Part shown: one piece after another, positions 37,974 to 49,868 of the stretch
Position numbering within the stretch: position 1 is the first letter of the stretch
How the letters are laid out: every line of letters begins with the position of its first letter
Source: Rhytidiadelphus loreus
Lineage: Eukaryota; Streptophyta; Bryopsida; Hypnales; Hylocomiaceae
Reading direction: 5' to 3'
Assembly (NCBI GenBank): GCA_947034895.1
Contig: OX344764.1
Coordinates: forward strand, 310,001-374,000
DNA: 64,000 nt
Made by a program: the position numbers and the translations under genes
Notes under the pieces: generated by a model
The model's input: the letters and a program-made list of their open reading frames with translations, nothing else
The model's database searches: none
Told to the model about the DNA's origin: nothing

Positions 37974-39934
37974 AAACAATCCAAATGGATTTGACGTCTG
38001 AGAATTTAATGATGGACTTCATTTCTCCTTTGGTTACTTGGTTTACGTCCAAAGATATATAATGTCAAACCCCTAGTATATAGAAGCGTATTATATATGG
38101 TAGAAGCGTGTAGCTCTCAGTGTTTTTGTTTTGTTCCACATAGGCCAACTTCGAGCCTTCTATGATTGTATGCTACACATTTGTATTGCAATATTACCGA
38201 GAATATTACAGTGCCTTCATTTTTGAAACATATTCTACATTATTTTCTACTCCAAAGACTTCACTATCTTCAAACAAAATCAAATATGTGGTACAACTGA
38301 TTGTATGAAGCTTATTATCAAAGAGCTATTAAAGTTGAAGTTCATTTTGACATTGTCATTTGCATTGACATTTAAGCTTCTAAAATTAATTCAACTGTAA
38401 ACTTTAAATTTTATTACTTAGAATTCAAAATTGTATATCATTGTAAGCAATCTCATTATCTCAATTCATTTCATGGAAGATTGTAATTGTTATCATTTTA
38501 GTTCCATAAATAGAAAAAGTGAACATGATGAACCCCTTAAGTCCCATTGTCCCCTCTAGAGACAATTTGGAATTTGGGCAAGTTTCTATGGGTTGAAATT
38601 GTACCCTAATTTTTTGAATTTTTTTGTGAAAAGAGAAAATTTGATAAGCTTTGAGGGAATATAATTTTTATTTCAATTGGTGTCCGGAAGCAAAAGTTAC
38701 GCCACAAAATACATAGAACTAAACTCGGCAGGCAATACAAAAAACATTGCAAAAATTCAAAATAGATTTAATTTTGTTCATGTTTTTGCTAACATTATGT
38801 TTTTGTCTACATAAAAAGATTTGATTCATTCCATTTTCATTAGTGATGTGCAAGTTAAGAACCCTGTTCTTTTTAAGGCAATGTAAACAAATATTTCAAA
38901 AAATAACTTATAGAATTCATTTGAAAATGCAATTTTTAAATTTTCTCTAATTAGTTTATTTTAAAGGAGAAGTTTGCTTCCTACAACAATCTCACCGTTG
39001 GGACTAACGGATTATTGTGTTCCAATCCCATGTAAGAGCTATTATCAATTTAGTTTTTCTTTCAACCTTGGATCTACTTCTACTTGACAATTTTTTGAAG
39101 TATGAAAAGGAAGTTATTATTTTTTGAATTTTTTTTCCTACACTCCCAACTCAATTCTTCAACACAATAAATTTTAAATTCAAATTCCATAGTGCACATT
39201 TTTGGAAGAAATAGCAATCAAAGTCGTTTGAAAGTGTAGTCCAGTGTTGCAAAAAAATTGCTTCTTCAACTTTGAATGCTCATATCTCTAAATCTGTACA
39301 GTCAAACATCGTACAATTTTAACCACAAAATCTTAAACAAGTGAAGTTCAAGATCCTCAGCTTCAGTTCTACAAAAGTTTAGTTTTTTCTTTGGACAAAC
39401 ACAATAGAATTATAGAAATGACAGTTTTGATTTTTTCTTCACCTAAAAATGGCCTTCGGACTTTATGGGTTTAGAAAAACACTGAAAATGGAAAAAACCT
39501 ATTGGAATCATTTGAAAATTCACCAAGCCATGTAAGTAGCGATGGAAATTAGCTAGAAAAAGAAGCAATTGGTTATTTAACTGTATAGAGTTAGGTCTTT
39601 AGGGCTATGTTTTCACCCAATAAATATCAAGATAAACATTTCTAGTACAAATCCAGAATAAAATGACATAACAAAACTGATTTGAGCAACATTAGGTCTT
39701 TTGTTCTTGTACTACATTGGTTTCAAAAGTTGTGACAAAATATTTTGCGAATACACTAAGTTCAGAAATCTGCAATACACATTACAAAGTGTACAATAAT
39801 TATTAAAAAACCACGTGAACTTTGAATGCCAAAAAAATTGTAGCATATTCTTTACTAAATCACGAGAGAGCCGCAATATCCAAAATTGGGTCTTACTTAC
39901 AAATTTACAATATTGTTCACCAAAATGCAGTACA
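37974..39934. other. AT-rich 3' regions of D2 and D3
   Basis: No credible ORF. The stretch 38510-38710, and more loosely up to about 39800, is an inverted relative of the DNA downstream of D4 (51900-53045). Both share AACCCCTTAA/TTAGGGGTTAA, a CATTGTCCC-x-GAGACAA block and TTGGGCAAGTT. It therefore looks like the common 3' end of D3- and D4-type elements. Confidence 0.5.
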
Positions 39935-41432
39935 CTACTTTCTAAAAACCTCTTTTTGGTTTAGGAAGTCACTCATATTAGGAGGAGGACCCACTTTCTC
40001 GTATTCTTCACCTCTCTTTCCCATTGTATCCTTCATCCACTTCATCCATTGCGTATAATACTTGCTTTTGGCTCTCAGATCCACAAACTCGTCTTCCAAC
40101 ACTTGTACTCTAGTCTCATGGAACTTCAACAAATTCCGAAGCATTTCTAACTCCTCTGGAAGATTACCGTATGTCGAGGCCGTTGCCAAAACGTCCACCT
40201 CCTTGACATGTTTTTGGGCCGCTTTGTAATATTTCTTTTCCTCTTCAATTGGTAATTTGCACACACAGTGCTCACTGCTCATTCTCTGCTTTCCTACATC
40301 TGCGTTGCAGGGTTTCTAATTTTGATTCCCACAGTAAACAATGGTCAGCTTGCGACAATTTCCCGGTGCTCTGCTTAGTTAAATACCGGTCTCCATTCTT
40401 CTTAAAAGCAACAAAATCGTCATCTCTCTCTTTGAGTATTTGGTTGAGAGACTTCAATTGTTGCTTCAAATAAGCTTCAGTGGAAGAAGACACTTTGCGT
40501 TCTTTCAAATTCTTCAGTTCCTCACTCTGTGTACTCAACGATAAACGTGCACTCTCGATTTTGGCAATCAAGGTCTCCTCATTGTCTGATGAATCACTAT
40601 CACCTTCTAGCATCGCATGCTCCTTTGTGGAAAAGTCCTCCACTTCCATGGAGTCAACTTTTTCCAAGACTTCTTCATGGCTAGTTGAGGTAATGGGCTC
40701 TTTTCCACGATCTTTCTTCTTTTGAAGGCCCACATCCAAAGACTTCTTGGACTCAGTGACCAAAACATCTTCATCATCGCTAAAGAAGGAATATCCGTTG
40801 TACTCATGGGTGTGCTCGTCCGAGGAAGAAGTGGAAGACCAAACTACTTCTTCATCAACAACAAATGATGCTCCACGCTTAATCAGTGTCATCATCTTGC
40901 TTATATCAAGAGGATACTTTGCCCACAAGTTGGAGGCTTCCTCCCACTCTTTTTGGTCCGGACGGACCGCAATAGGCATTTCTGGGAGTGTTGTCTAATT
41001 CACTACCTTCTTCAAAACAACTTCGGCATACACCATTCGTACAAGAAAGAAACTGAAATTATCGTTTTTGTAGACCTTGGTCTCCAAATATAGAAGGGTC
41101 CATACTTCGCAGCATCTACGCATGAACCTTGTGTCCGTAGCATACGCAAGGTTAACCTTTTGGTTTTGAACATGCAAAGGGTGACGACAAAACGGAAATA
41201 AGTTGCTGATGTGGCACCAATCCACATACTTCGCAACAGTCCGGTAACTCCAAGGCTCTGGTTCATCCCTCCAACCCTTAAAAGCCTTAATCTTCGGATG
41301 AAGTAATATGGCCACGCGCTTCTTGTGCTTCTTGCCTGACCGTTTTCGACCCTTGTCCTTCATCGCCCTTTTCTCTTGTGAAGTCAATGGAGTAGGTATG
41401 GTAGAAGGAGATGGCGAGGTCGTACGCTCCAT
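39935..41432 (-). pseudogene. D-family protein, copy D3, with acidic and coiled-coil C-terminus
   Basis: ATG at 41432. Basic N-terminus (KRSGKKHKKR), D domain (FKGWRDEPEPWSYRTVAKYVDWCHIS ... LVRMVYAEVVLKKVV), then TAG at 40995-40997, where relatives have the Trp of VDWSTIK. The frame continues from 40979: an acidic Ser/Asp-rich segment (SSTSSSDE, FFSDDED), a long Glu/Lys/Leu coiled coil, then a frameshift near 40280 into the last coiled-coil piece (40282-39935). A disabled single gene of about 490 codons. The acidic STSSSD and coiled-coil layout is repeated in D4. Array A2 lies upstream. Confidence 0.72.
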
Positions 41433-41668
41433 GTTTTAACAACGTATGTATAACTAAACAATATATACTATATAAAAGTCTCGATGCCAAAATACTTACT
41501 CTAACTAAGTGAAACTAGTAATCATACGTGTGACACATTTACAAATATGGAAGTAAAAGTAGATGATCAAGGTTCAAAGATCGTAGCGGATAGGGTCAAG
41601 TTTACGAAACACCGCGGTTTAGACATGCATGGAATGAGAAGAATGAAATTCCTTCATTCCCCAATCCC

Positions 41669-41735
41669 TGCCTCACGCACATGTAGTTAGCCACTTCAAA
41701 GTGGATGACAGCCTTTGCACAGAAGCAGGGGGACT
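41669..41735 (-). promoter_or_regulatory. Conserved leader block upstream of D3
   Basis: Read on the minus strand it contains GGCTGTCATCCACTTTGAAG then TGGCTAAC, and ends in GGGATTGGGG. The same block with small changes precedes K1 (43829-43900) and K2 (62330-62402 minus), and more weakly D4. Shared leaders before unrelated proteins indicate a common element backbone. Confidence 0.6.
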
Positions 41736-41995
41736 GACGACCGCAAGTCCACCCCACCCCATTTGTACTGGGACTAGCGGTCGCGGGAGGGCGAGTGCGG
41801 ATCCTCCAATTAGGGTGAGTGCGGGTCCCCCGACCACACAAGGGCGACTGCGGGTACTCAGGCAACCACGGGTCCACAAGGCGACCGCGAGTGCAGATCC
41901 CTGGGCGACTTCAGGTGCGGGTCCCTAGGCGACCGCGGGTGCGGATCCCTGGGCGACCTCGGGTGCGGGTCCCTGGGCGACTTCGGGTGATTTTT
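41730..41995. repeat. GGGCGACNNCGGGT array A2 upstream of D3
   Basis: About eight motif copies, GGGCGAC(TT/CT/CG/TG)C(G/A)GGT, every 20-40 bp on the plus strand. On the coding (minus) strand of D3 they read ACCCGNNGTCGCCC, with CCCGCACCCG spacers. Near D3 the motif turns round (GACGACCGCAAG, GCGGTCGCGG). Confidence 0.85.
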
Positions 41996-41999
41996 CAGA

Positions 42000-43490
42000 C
42001 AAAGACAAATAAAAGAGGAATCTAACACAAGTGGTTTCATATTTTTGGAAGTATTTTATAATTACTTATAAATTTCCAAAGGACTTGTGTCATAGGTCCC
42101 TATTTATGCCCCTAGGTCTTCCGCAAAATGTTCACTTGCAACTTCTAAATATAAATGGGAAAGTAAAGATAATGGATTGGCTCTTACAATTCATAATTTT
42201 TTTTTCTCAAATCATTTAATGATTATGGAGGTCAATTTATGAACTACAGATTGTCCATTTTGAAGCCACTTAAACGGTCCATTTTTAATGCCTGCTCCAT
42301 TTCAAAGCCTTCTACCTTATCTTTACTTTCACATCCAAACAAATGGAGAGAGGAACCTTCTTTAAAATCCAATGGACATCGGATTGGGGGAAACTCCCCA
42401 AGTAAAAAAATATGTATGATAGTGTTTCCTTGAGTGTCAAATGCTTCAATGCACACCCTTGCCTGAGCAAAAGAATTTATGTATCAATGAATAGGTGGTA
42501 GTGAAATCGTGGGCCACTAGAATTAAAAATATTCCCAACCTATAATGAGTTTAATAGCTATTCAAGTGATATTAAGTTTTGGAAGAGAACATTTTAGTGT
42601 GCCAATATAATTTGTAGTTCTTCATTTCACCTTCAATCCCAATTTTCTTTTATAAGCAATACAATCAATAAAGAAAATGAAAATTTTCTTGGTTATCATC
42701 TCACAACTCTTATCCAATTTTGCACTCAAAGGAAACATGCATACTAATACACAAGCTAATTAAACATTCATACGGTTAGATTTTCGGATTATAAAACTTG
42801 CTTCAATGGCAACTACTATAAGTCCATGCTCAATTTTCATAGGAAAAATACAAGAGGGAAAGGCTTAAGGCACTTAGGACTTTATTAGTAATGCACTCTA
42901 ATTGTTAAGTTAAACTTATCTTTTGACCCTACATAGATTAAGCAAACACCCATCTTGTAAAATCAAATTTCATTCACAAGTATTTATTCGTCATTGTCCA
43001 TAATGACGAACAAATCTAATTAAATAAAGATTTAGCACAATTGAATTCTAAAATACTCTATATCATTACAAATTAGTTACTTTAAAGTTTCAAAAAATCC
43101 CGTGAAGACCTCGGTATAGGCCACGTGACGTGCTTCGAGGATTGAACCAAGGGGCACTTCGAATTTTGCACTGAAATGTTTTTCATCTCAGTGCGCAATT
43201 CAAAGTGCCCCTTGACCGAACCCGTAAGACCCAACTATAACCTCCTACATCATGCATACGGAGTTGGGAATCGAACTGCAGACCTCCCAGACTCCACTTG
43301 AGTTCGAAGAAGTTGACCCTTGTGTGAGAATCCCTTTCACTACTTCACCTTCCCGTTGGTCACATCGGGAATCACCTTTGATGCACCACTCCTTGTCCAT
43401 CCCATTTTTATTCTTTTTTTTCTTTGATTCTATGGGGCTTCAAAATACCATCAGCTGCCCAACACAAAATAGTCTTGCAGTCGCCCCACG
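42000..43490 (-). repeat. Duplicated unit U3, inverted copy of 48467-49860
   Basis: GACTTGTGTCATAGGTCCCTA at 42084 matches the inverse of TAGGGACCTATGACACAAGTC at 49715, and the similarity runs on to the CCATAGAATCAAAGAAAAAAA end (43413-43440; 48490-48515). Parts also match 46380-47960. No gene is visible. It contains the SINE-like segment at 43240-43360. Confidence 0.7.
43240..43360 (-). repeat. tRNA-derived SINE-like segment, copy 1
   Basis: On the minus strand it has a box-A-like GGTGAAGTAGTG (43338-43350) and a box-B-like AGTTCGATTCC (43267-43277), with the wide spacing of a long-variable-arm (Leu/Ser-type) tRNA. It also occurs at 47150-47240 and 48578-48668. It is embedded in a larger duplicated unit, so independent insertion is not shown. 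Confidence 0.45.
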
Positions 43491-43815
43491 GCTCCATAGC
43501 CCCACCTGAAGTCGCCCCATCCGAAGTCGCCCAATCCTCCAAAGAGGATTACAAATGCGTGAATTTTCCACGACTTCTGGACCCGCAATCGCCCCACTCG
43601 ATGTCGCCCACCCGAAGTCGCCTACCCGATGTCGCCCCAGTCGAGGTCGCCCCAACACCACAAAAGTTGGAAGTCCCAAGTTCCAGGGCGACCTCGGGTG
43701 TAAGGGGCGACCTCGGGTTCATTGTTTCAGGACCGCTTTGGTACCTGCGGTCGCCCTTATCCGCACGCGCCCCTATGGCGACCGCGGGTACTTAAGCGGT
43801 CACCCCACCCGCATT
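43475..43815. repeat. GGGCGACNNCGGGT array A3 upstream of K1
   Basis: Most copies read CCCGA(A/T)GTCGCCC on the coding strand (43502-43655). Two in the middle are turned (43684-43720). The end is ATCCGCACGCGCCCC followed by GGCGACCGCGGGTACTTAAG. K2 has the same ending, GGCGACTTCGGGTACTTAAG, on its coding strand at 62450. Confidence 0.85.
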
Positions 43816-43821
43816 TGCCAG

Positions 43822-43905
43822 CCTTGGTCTTGTGCTACGGCTTTCATCCACCTTGTAGTGGCTGAATGCGAGCTTGTGGGCCAAGGCGGTGATTGGAGGG
43901 TGGAC
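43822..43905 (+). promoter_or_regulatory. Conserved leader block upstream of K1
   Basis: Contains CTACGGCTTTCATCCACC, then GTAGTGGCTGAATGCGAG, and ends GGCGGTGATTGGAGGG. Its counterpart before K2 has GGTGGCTAGATGCGTGCC and ends ATTGGAGGGGG. D3 has a clear counterpart too. It lies 70-150 bp before the K1 ATG at 43973, so it is probably the 5' untranslated region. Confidence 0.6.
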
Positions 43906-43972
43906 TTGTTGCCCTTTTTTTCCACGACTCTATTTATTCATCGATTGTGGGTAACTTTGTGAAGGAAGAGCT

Positions 43973-45613
43973 ATGTCTAATCCAGGGGAAGGGAGTAGTA
44001 CAATGCGTCCATCTCTATGAGATATTAACCACGATGACCCCCGGGAATGGGAGAATGCTACAAGGAAATATGTAAGGGGCACCGACCTTGACAATCCCGC
44101 GGAGTTCCAAGTGACTATTGACTCGTACGAGTCAACGGGTGGAGAGTCATCATCAAAGTCGAAGAAGTCAAAGATGGCACATGATAAGGACCCAACTTAT
44201 CCTCCACGTGATTATTCAATATTTGCACAGCGAGTGTGTTTCGAATGGTACGAGGGACGCACTGTGGAATTCCTAGAGTCTACATACTTGAGGCATAAAG
44301 AATCAGGCATCATTAAGTTGAAGAGAGATTTGAGCACTTTTATTCTGAAAAAGTGTAAAGAATCCCCGAAATATGCTGACGTGGATGAAACGTACTTTGG
44401 CAACTATGAGAAGTGGATGGAGAACGTGCTCATGGAAATCATTTTCAATACCAAAAAAATCATTGTAGAGCACCGACCTATAGTCCCTGGGTGTGAAAAT
44501 AAAGAGACCATCGAATTCCATGCAAAAATGGCATGGTGGCAGAAAGCGGCGTCTAGACTATCGAAGACTGTATCTAGGGCGATGGGGTGGCAGTTGGACG
44601 CATTGACGGTTGCTCTTTCTCAAAACAGTGGATCATCTCTCATGTGGATCAATTCTAGTGCAAAAGTGGTTCCGCTTAGTGGATATGACCAACAAGGGGG
44701 GTATGGAAAGGTGCATAAGGTATTCATTGATGGCATGTCTACAATACCCAAGCATGTACATTTTGCGGGGAAGGTGTCAAAGCAAACGAACACGCGTGAA
44801 GCGAGATATGAACGATCCATTGAGGCCTTGGTGTGTCCTTTAAATCACCCAGCCATTGTAAAATTTGTGGCTATCCACGCCAATACAATGGAGGCCTACA
44901 CGTTGTGGTGGAATGGTGGTAATTTGAACAAACTTGTTCGCTTGAATGAGAAGGTCGTGCCACATGCCGATTGGCACGAAATCAAGTTGGTGAAGGAACT
45001 TCAAGAAGAGCAGGTGAAGCAAATTAGCCTCTTTCGAAGGCACAAGGGGAAGTTGGCATGGGCCCTTGTTTATGTGACAAGTCTTGTACACAATGAAGGT
45101 GTTCTACACAACAATTTGTCTCCCAACAACATATTAATCCATTATCCGCCGTACTCGGATGATGTTATAAACATTGGGATTTGCGATTGGGGAATTGCCA
45201 GTCGTATACAAGAGGGAGCTCCCTCACATTTTGGATACAAAACCATGAAAGAGAGGGATGACATGTTGAAAGGCAGATGGTGGGTGGCTCCAAAGTTGTT
45301 CTATGTGTTTGGGCCAAAGGGTTCAGAAACGAGCCTTGACAAGATGCAAGCCATGTACAAATATACGGTTAAGTCTGATTCGTTTTCTATTGGTAAATTG
45401 ATGTGGAACATGAAAATTGGTTATATGGGTGAATATGACAGGGAACTATTCAAAAACCCTGAGTCGGGAAAGTTCTTTACAATGAAGTTACGTGCGCTTA
45501 TGGATCTTGACTTACAGACGAGACTCACATGCTCTGAGGTGGTAGCTTCACTCATGCTTCCACCCTGGAATATGAAGCCTCCAGAATTAGTTTTTCGGGA
45601 CTCCGTGTTGTAG
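43973..45613 (+). pseudogene. Kinase-like protein K1 with altered catalytic residues (one early TGA)
   Basis: An intronless frame of 546 codons from the ATG at 43973, with TGA at 44018-44020, where K2 has Trp; a later start (in-frame GTG at 44111) would avoid it. The N-terminal 200 residues are family-specific (AHDKDPTYPP, W/Y-rich). The kinase fold follows: Gly loop GGYGKV (about 241-246), beta-3 Lys in FAGK (about 267), hinge LWWNGGNLNKL, catalytic loop VLHNNLSPNNIL (about 376-387) with Asn where active kinases have Asp, DWG (about 405) instead of DFG, APK instead of APE, and a SDSFSIGKLMWNM helix. Known: loss of the HRD Asp usually gives a pseudokinase. It has long intact sequence and no frameshift, so it may be recently active. 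Confidence 0.75.
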
Positions 45614-46828
45614 TGTGATAGAAGAATACCATAGTATCATTTTGGAGTAGTACTTCTAGTACATGTAATCAAATTTTAATATGAAGTGCCATTTTCCCCA
45701 AATTGGCAATATTGTGGATCTATTCTTCATGGTATGTTGTATTGAATCTCTCATATCAATGTTTGTATTTTGCTGCAATGAATGAATTAAATAGGCTCAA
45801 TGTTCTAGTAAGATATCCTACAGTAAGATGTATAGCCTTGGAATAATAGAGCCCATTTTCCTTCTAAAAAGCATTGACAATCGGCACTTGTATTGGTTCA
45901 TCCGGCAAAAAAGGATGACTTTCTTGTAATCTTAATAGGTTTTTGGCAATAAAAACAACATTTCTCAATTGGTTTCAGGTTTGAATGGGCCAGAAAAAAT
46001 GGGAACATAAGGGTTAAATGCAATATACCATTTTTAGGTGAAATTAATTTCACCTTTATATGTAGAAATTACGTTTTCTCTCAACAAAACCATTTTGGTC
46101 TACAAATTAAAAATTAAATTTTGAATTTGCCTTTTAATGTTTCACAAAACGTTTTTACAAAGAGTACCTTGAAGGCTTCTTCCAGGTTCATTACTTTTGA
46201 ATACATGGTCAAAAAATTCTTGCAAGATCTATATGTTTGAGCCATGATCGAAAACTAATAAAAGTTTCTTTAGATGTGAATTTAACCCCTGAAGTTCGAA
46301 GGCCATTATAGGGTCAGAACCACTAAAAACCGTCACTTTGGCTACTTTCAGAAAAAATCTTGAAGTGCATTACAATAAGAGTGCATTACTTATTAAGCTC
46401 TATGCCCCTATGTGCCTAAGCCTTTCCCTTTTGTATTTTTCCTATGAAAAAAAAGCATGGACTTACAGTAATTCCTATTGAAGCAAGTTTCCTATTTATT
46501 TTTTAATCTAACCGTATGAATGTTTAAACAACTTGCTTGTTAGTAGGCACATATAATGTTGACTTCTTGTACAATTTAAAGCAAATTCATAAAACATCCT
46601 AAAATGCATTGGGCATTTGAGGGTTACGGTTTAGATTCTAGGGTTCTAGTTTGCGAGGGCTTTGTAGGGTTTGGAGTTTATGATTGTAGGGCTTGAGGAT
46701 ATTGAAGCCTTGTTAGGGACCATTTAATAAAATGATCATGTGATATAATTGTAAGCTATGTAGAAAATATTCTATATTCTCACCTACCATGACAACAATA
46801 TTCTCTAAGTGACTCTTTCAAATACTGA
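45614..46828. other. AT-rich 3' region of K1 and left part of duplicated unit U1
   Basis: No ORF of note. GGGAACATAAGGGTTAAAT near 46001 resembles the end block found after D3 and D4. From about 46420 it is nearly identical to 47630-48225 (GCCTAAGCCTTTCCC through TTCAAATACTGATGTAGGGGCG). Confidence 0.5.
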
Positions 46829-47015
46829 TGTAGGGGCGACCGCGGGTCCAGAGAAGGGGGAAATTGGGGACTTCCTTCTGTGGTGCTAGGGCGACCTCGG
46901 GTGGGGCGACTTCGGGTGGGGCGACCGCGGGTCCAGAGAGGAGGGAAAAACTCACGCATTTGAAATTCCCTCTTTTCTGGGACTTGGGCAACTTTGGGTG
47001 GGGCGACTTCGGGTC
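46829..47015. repeat. GGGCGACNNCGGGT array A4
   Basis: TAGGGGCGACCGCGGGTCC opens the array. Further copies are at about 46888, 46902, 46918, 46986 and 47001, all in the forward direction. It lies 1.2 kb beyond the K1 stop, in the orientation expected for a 3'-end array. The A5 array after U2 is its duplicate. Confidence 0.85.
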
Positions 47016-47059
47016 CAAAACTGGGAGATTAATTTGTGTTGGGCGGCTGATGGTATTTT

Positions 47060-47410
47060 GAAGCCCCGTAGAATCAAAGAAAAAAAAAGAATAAAGATGG
47101 GATGGACAAGGAGTGGTGCATCAAAGGTGATTCCCGATGTGACCAACGAGAAGGTGAAGTAGTGGAAGGGATTGCCACACAAGGGTCGACTTCTTCAAAC
47201 TCAAGTGGAGTCTAGGAGGTCTGCGGTTCGATTCCCAACTCCGTGTGCATGATAAAGGAGGATCTGGTTGAATCTTATGGGTTCGGTCAAGGTCCACTTT
47301 GAGTTCAGATCTGAGATGAAAAACACATTTCATTTCTGTATTCAAAGTGGTCCTTGGCCCAATCCTCGAAGCATGTCGCATGGCCTATATCGAGGTCTTC
47401 ACGGGATTTT
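47060..47410 (+). repeat. tRNA-derived SINE-like segment, copy 2
   Basis: Box A GGTGAAGTAGTGG at 47153-47165 and box B GGTTCGATTCC at 47225-47235, followed by about 170 bp ending TTCACGGGATTTTTT. The box pair fits a polymerase III internal promoter from a type-II tRNA. Near-identical sequence is found at 48490-48835 and, inverted, at 43090-43430. Confidence 0.45.
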
Positions 47411-47629
47411 TTGAAACTTTAAAGTAACTAATTTGTAATGATATAGAATATTTTAGAATTCAATTGTGCTAAATCTTTATTTAATTAGAATTGTTCGTCA
47501 TTATAGACAATGACGAATAAATACTTGAAAATGAAATTTGATTTTACAAGAGGGGTATTTGCATAATCTATTTAGTGTCAAAAGATAAATTTAACTTAAC
47601 TACTAGAGTGGATTACTAATTAAGCCCTA

Positions 47630-49060
47630 CGTGCCTAAGCCTTTCCCTCTTGTATTTTTCCTATGAAAAAAAAACATGGACTTATAATAATTCCCATTGC
47701 AGCAAGTTTCCTATTTATTTTTGAATTTAACCGTATGAATGTTTAAACAACTTGCTTGTTAGTATGCACATTAATTTTGAGTGCAAAATTGCATAAGTGT
47801 TGTAAGATTATAACAAGAGAATAAGAGAAATGTACATTTTTTACTTCAAGTGTATTACCCCCCTCCACAACAATTTGATAATTTGCACAAATAAAGTTTT
47901 TTGGGATTGGAGGAAAAATGAGAAGTACAAAGAAATTGATTCTATAATTCAAAATGTTGGCTTCTTGTTGAAGTTAAAGCAAATTCATAAAACATCCTAA
48001 AATGGGTTGGGCATTCAAGGGTTTAGGTTTGGGTATGGGTTCTAGTTTGCGAGGGCTTTGTAGGGTTTGGAGTTTATGATTGTAGGGCTTGAGGATATTG
48101 AAGCCTTGTTAGGGACCATTTAATAAAATGATCATGTGATATAATTGTAAGCTATGTAGAAAATATTCTATGATTTCACCTACCATGACAACAATGTTCT
48201 CTAAGTGACTCTTTCAAATACTGATGTAGGGGCGACCGGGGGTCTAGAGAAGGGGGAAATTAGGGACTTCTTTCTGCGGTACTGGGGCGACTTCAGGTGG
48301 GGCGACTTCGGGTGGGGCGTCTTCGGATAGGGCGACTTCGGGTGAGGCGACCACGGGTCCAGAAAGGAGTGCAAAAATCATGCATTTGAAATTCTCTCAT
48401 TTCTGGGACTTGGGCGACTTCGGGTGGGGCTATGGAGCCGTGGGGTGCCTTCGAATTGATTTTATGTTGGGCAGCTGATGGTATTTTGAAGCCCCATAGA
48501 ATCAAAGAAAAAAAAGAATAAAGATGGGATGGACAAGGAGTGGTGCATTGAAGGTGATTCCCGATGTGACCAACGAGAAGGTGAAGTAGTGGAAGGGATT
48601 CTCACACAAGGGTCGACTTCTTCGAATTCAAGTGGAGTCTGGGAGGTCTACGGTTCGATTCCCAACCCGGTGTACATGATGTACGAGGTTCTGATTTGGG
48701 CTTATAGGTTTGGTCAAGGACCTCTTCGACCTCCATAGTGAGATAGAAAACATCTCACTGTAGAGGTCCAGGAGGTCTTTGGTCATACCTTCGAAGCACA
48801 ACACCTGGCCTATACTCAAGTCTTTACGGGATTTTTTGAAACTTTAAAGTAACTAATTTGTAATGATATAGAGTATTTTAGAATTCAATTGTGCTAAATC
48901 ATTATTTAATTAGAATTGTTCGTCATTATGGACAATGACGAAGATGTACTTGTGAATGAAATTTGATTTTAAAAGAGGGGTGTTTGCATAATCTATTTAG
49001 AGTCAAAAGATAAGTTTAGCTTAACAATTAGAGTGCATTACTAATGAACCCCTAAGTGCC
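47630..49060 (+). repeat. Tandem duplication, unit U2
   Basis: Second copy of U1, with the same order of blocks, its own array (48226-48440) and SINE-like segment (48578-48668). It contains an extra insertion near 47780-47940 relative to U1. No gene is visible. Confidence 0.75.
48226..48440. repeat. GGGCGACNNCGGGT array A5
   Basis: Starts TAGGGGCGACCGGGGGTC. Forward copies follow at about 48286, 48300, 48330 and 48411, with variants such as GGCGTCTTCGGA and GGCGACCACGGGT. A decayed duplicate of A4. Confidence 0.85.
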
Positions 49061-49868
49061 TATGCCTTTCCAACTGTATTTTTCCTTTATGAAAAGAGCC
49101 TGGACTTATAGTTATTTCCATTGAAGCAAGTTTTATGAAACAAGAACCTAACCATAGGAATGTTTAATTAGCTTGTGTATTTAGTATGCACGTTTCCTGA
49201 AGGTGCAATATTGGATAAGAGTTGTGAGATGATAACCTACCAAATTTACTTTTTCATGGTTGAGTGTATTGCTTATAAAAATAAATTTGGGATTGGAGTT
49301 GAAATGAAGAACTACAAATTATATTGGCACACTAAAATGTTCTCTTCCAAAACTTAATATCACTTGAAAAAGCTAATAAACTCATTACAGGTTGGGAATA
49401 TTTTTAATTGCGGTGGCCCACGATTTTACTACCACCTATTCATTGATACATAAATTGTACTTCCTCTCTCCATTTGTGAGGATGTGAAAGTAAAGATAAG
49501 GTAGAAGGCTCTAAAATGGAGTGGGCATTAAAAATGGACTCTATAAGTGGCTTTGAAATGGACAAACTGTAGTTCATAAATTGACCTCCATAATCATTAA
49601 ATGATTCGAGAAAAAAAAATTATCAATTCTAAAAGCCAATCCATTCTCTTTACTTCCCCATTTTTCTTTAGAAGTTGCAAGTGAACGTTTTACGGGAGAC
49701 CTAGGGGCATAAGTAGGGACCTATGACACAAGTCCTTTGGAAATTTACATGTAATTAAAAAATACTTTAAAAAAATGAAATCACTTGTGTTAAATTCCTC
49801 TTTTATTTTTCTTTGTCTGAAAAATGATCTAAAAATATTTTCATTGAAGTAAATACATGAAAAAGGGA
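48467..49868 (+). repeat. Unit inverted relative to U3 (42000-43490)
   Basis: The right end GGGAGACCTAGGGGCATAAG (49693) is the reverse of CCCCTAGGTCTTCCGC (42109). With U3 it forms a long imperfect inverted pair around K1 and U1/U2. The left part overlaps the U2 copy. Confidence 0.65.

Larger units (their letters stand above)
46420..47629 (+). repeat. Tandem duplication, unit U1
   Basis: The first of two adjacent direct copies. It starts CCTAAGCCTTTCCCTTTTGT, contains GTAGGGTTTGGAGTTTATG, GATCATGTGATATAATTG, array A4 and the SINE-like segment, and ends before the next CCTAAGCCTTTCCC. U2 (47630-49060) repeats the order with an extra stretch of about 150 bp near 47780-47940. Confidence 0.75.

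Noticed and set aside
47153..47235. Functional tRNA-Leu or tRNA-Ser gene
   Set aside because: A/B boxes exist but I could not build an acceptor stem and cloverleaf. It is repeated within duplicated units, so a SINE-like relic is likelier.
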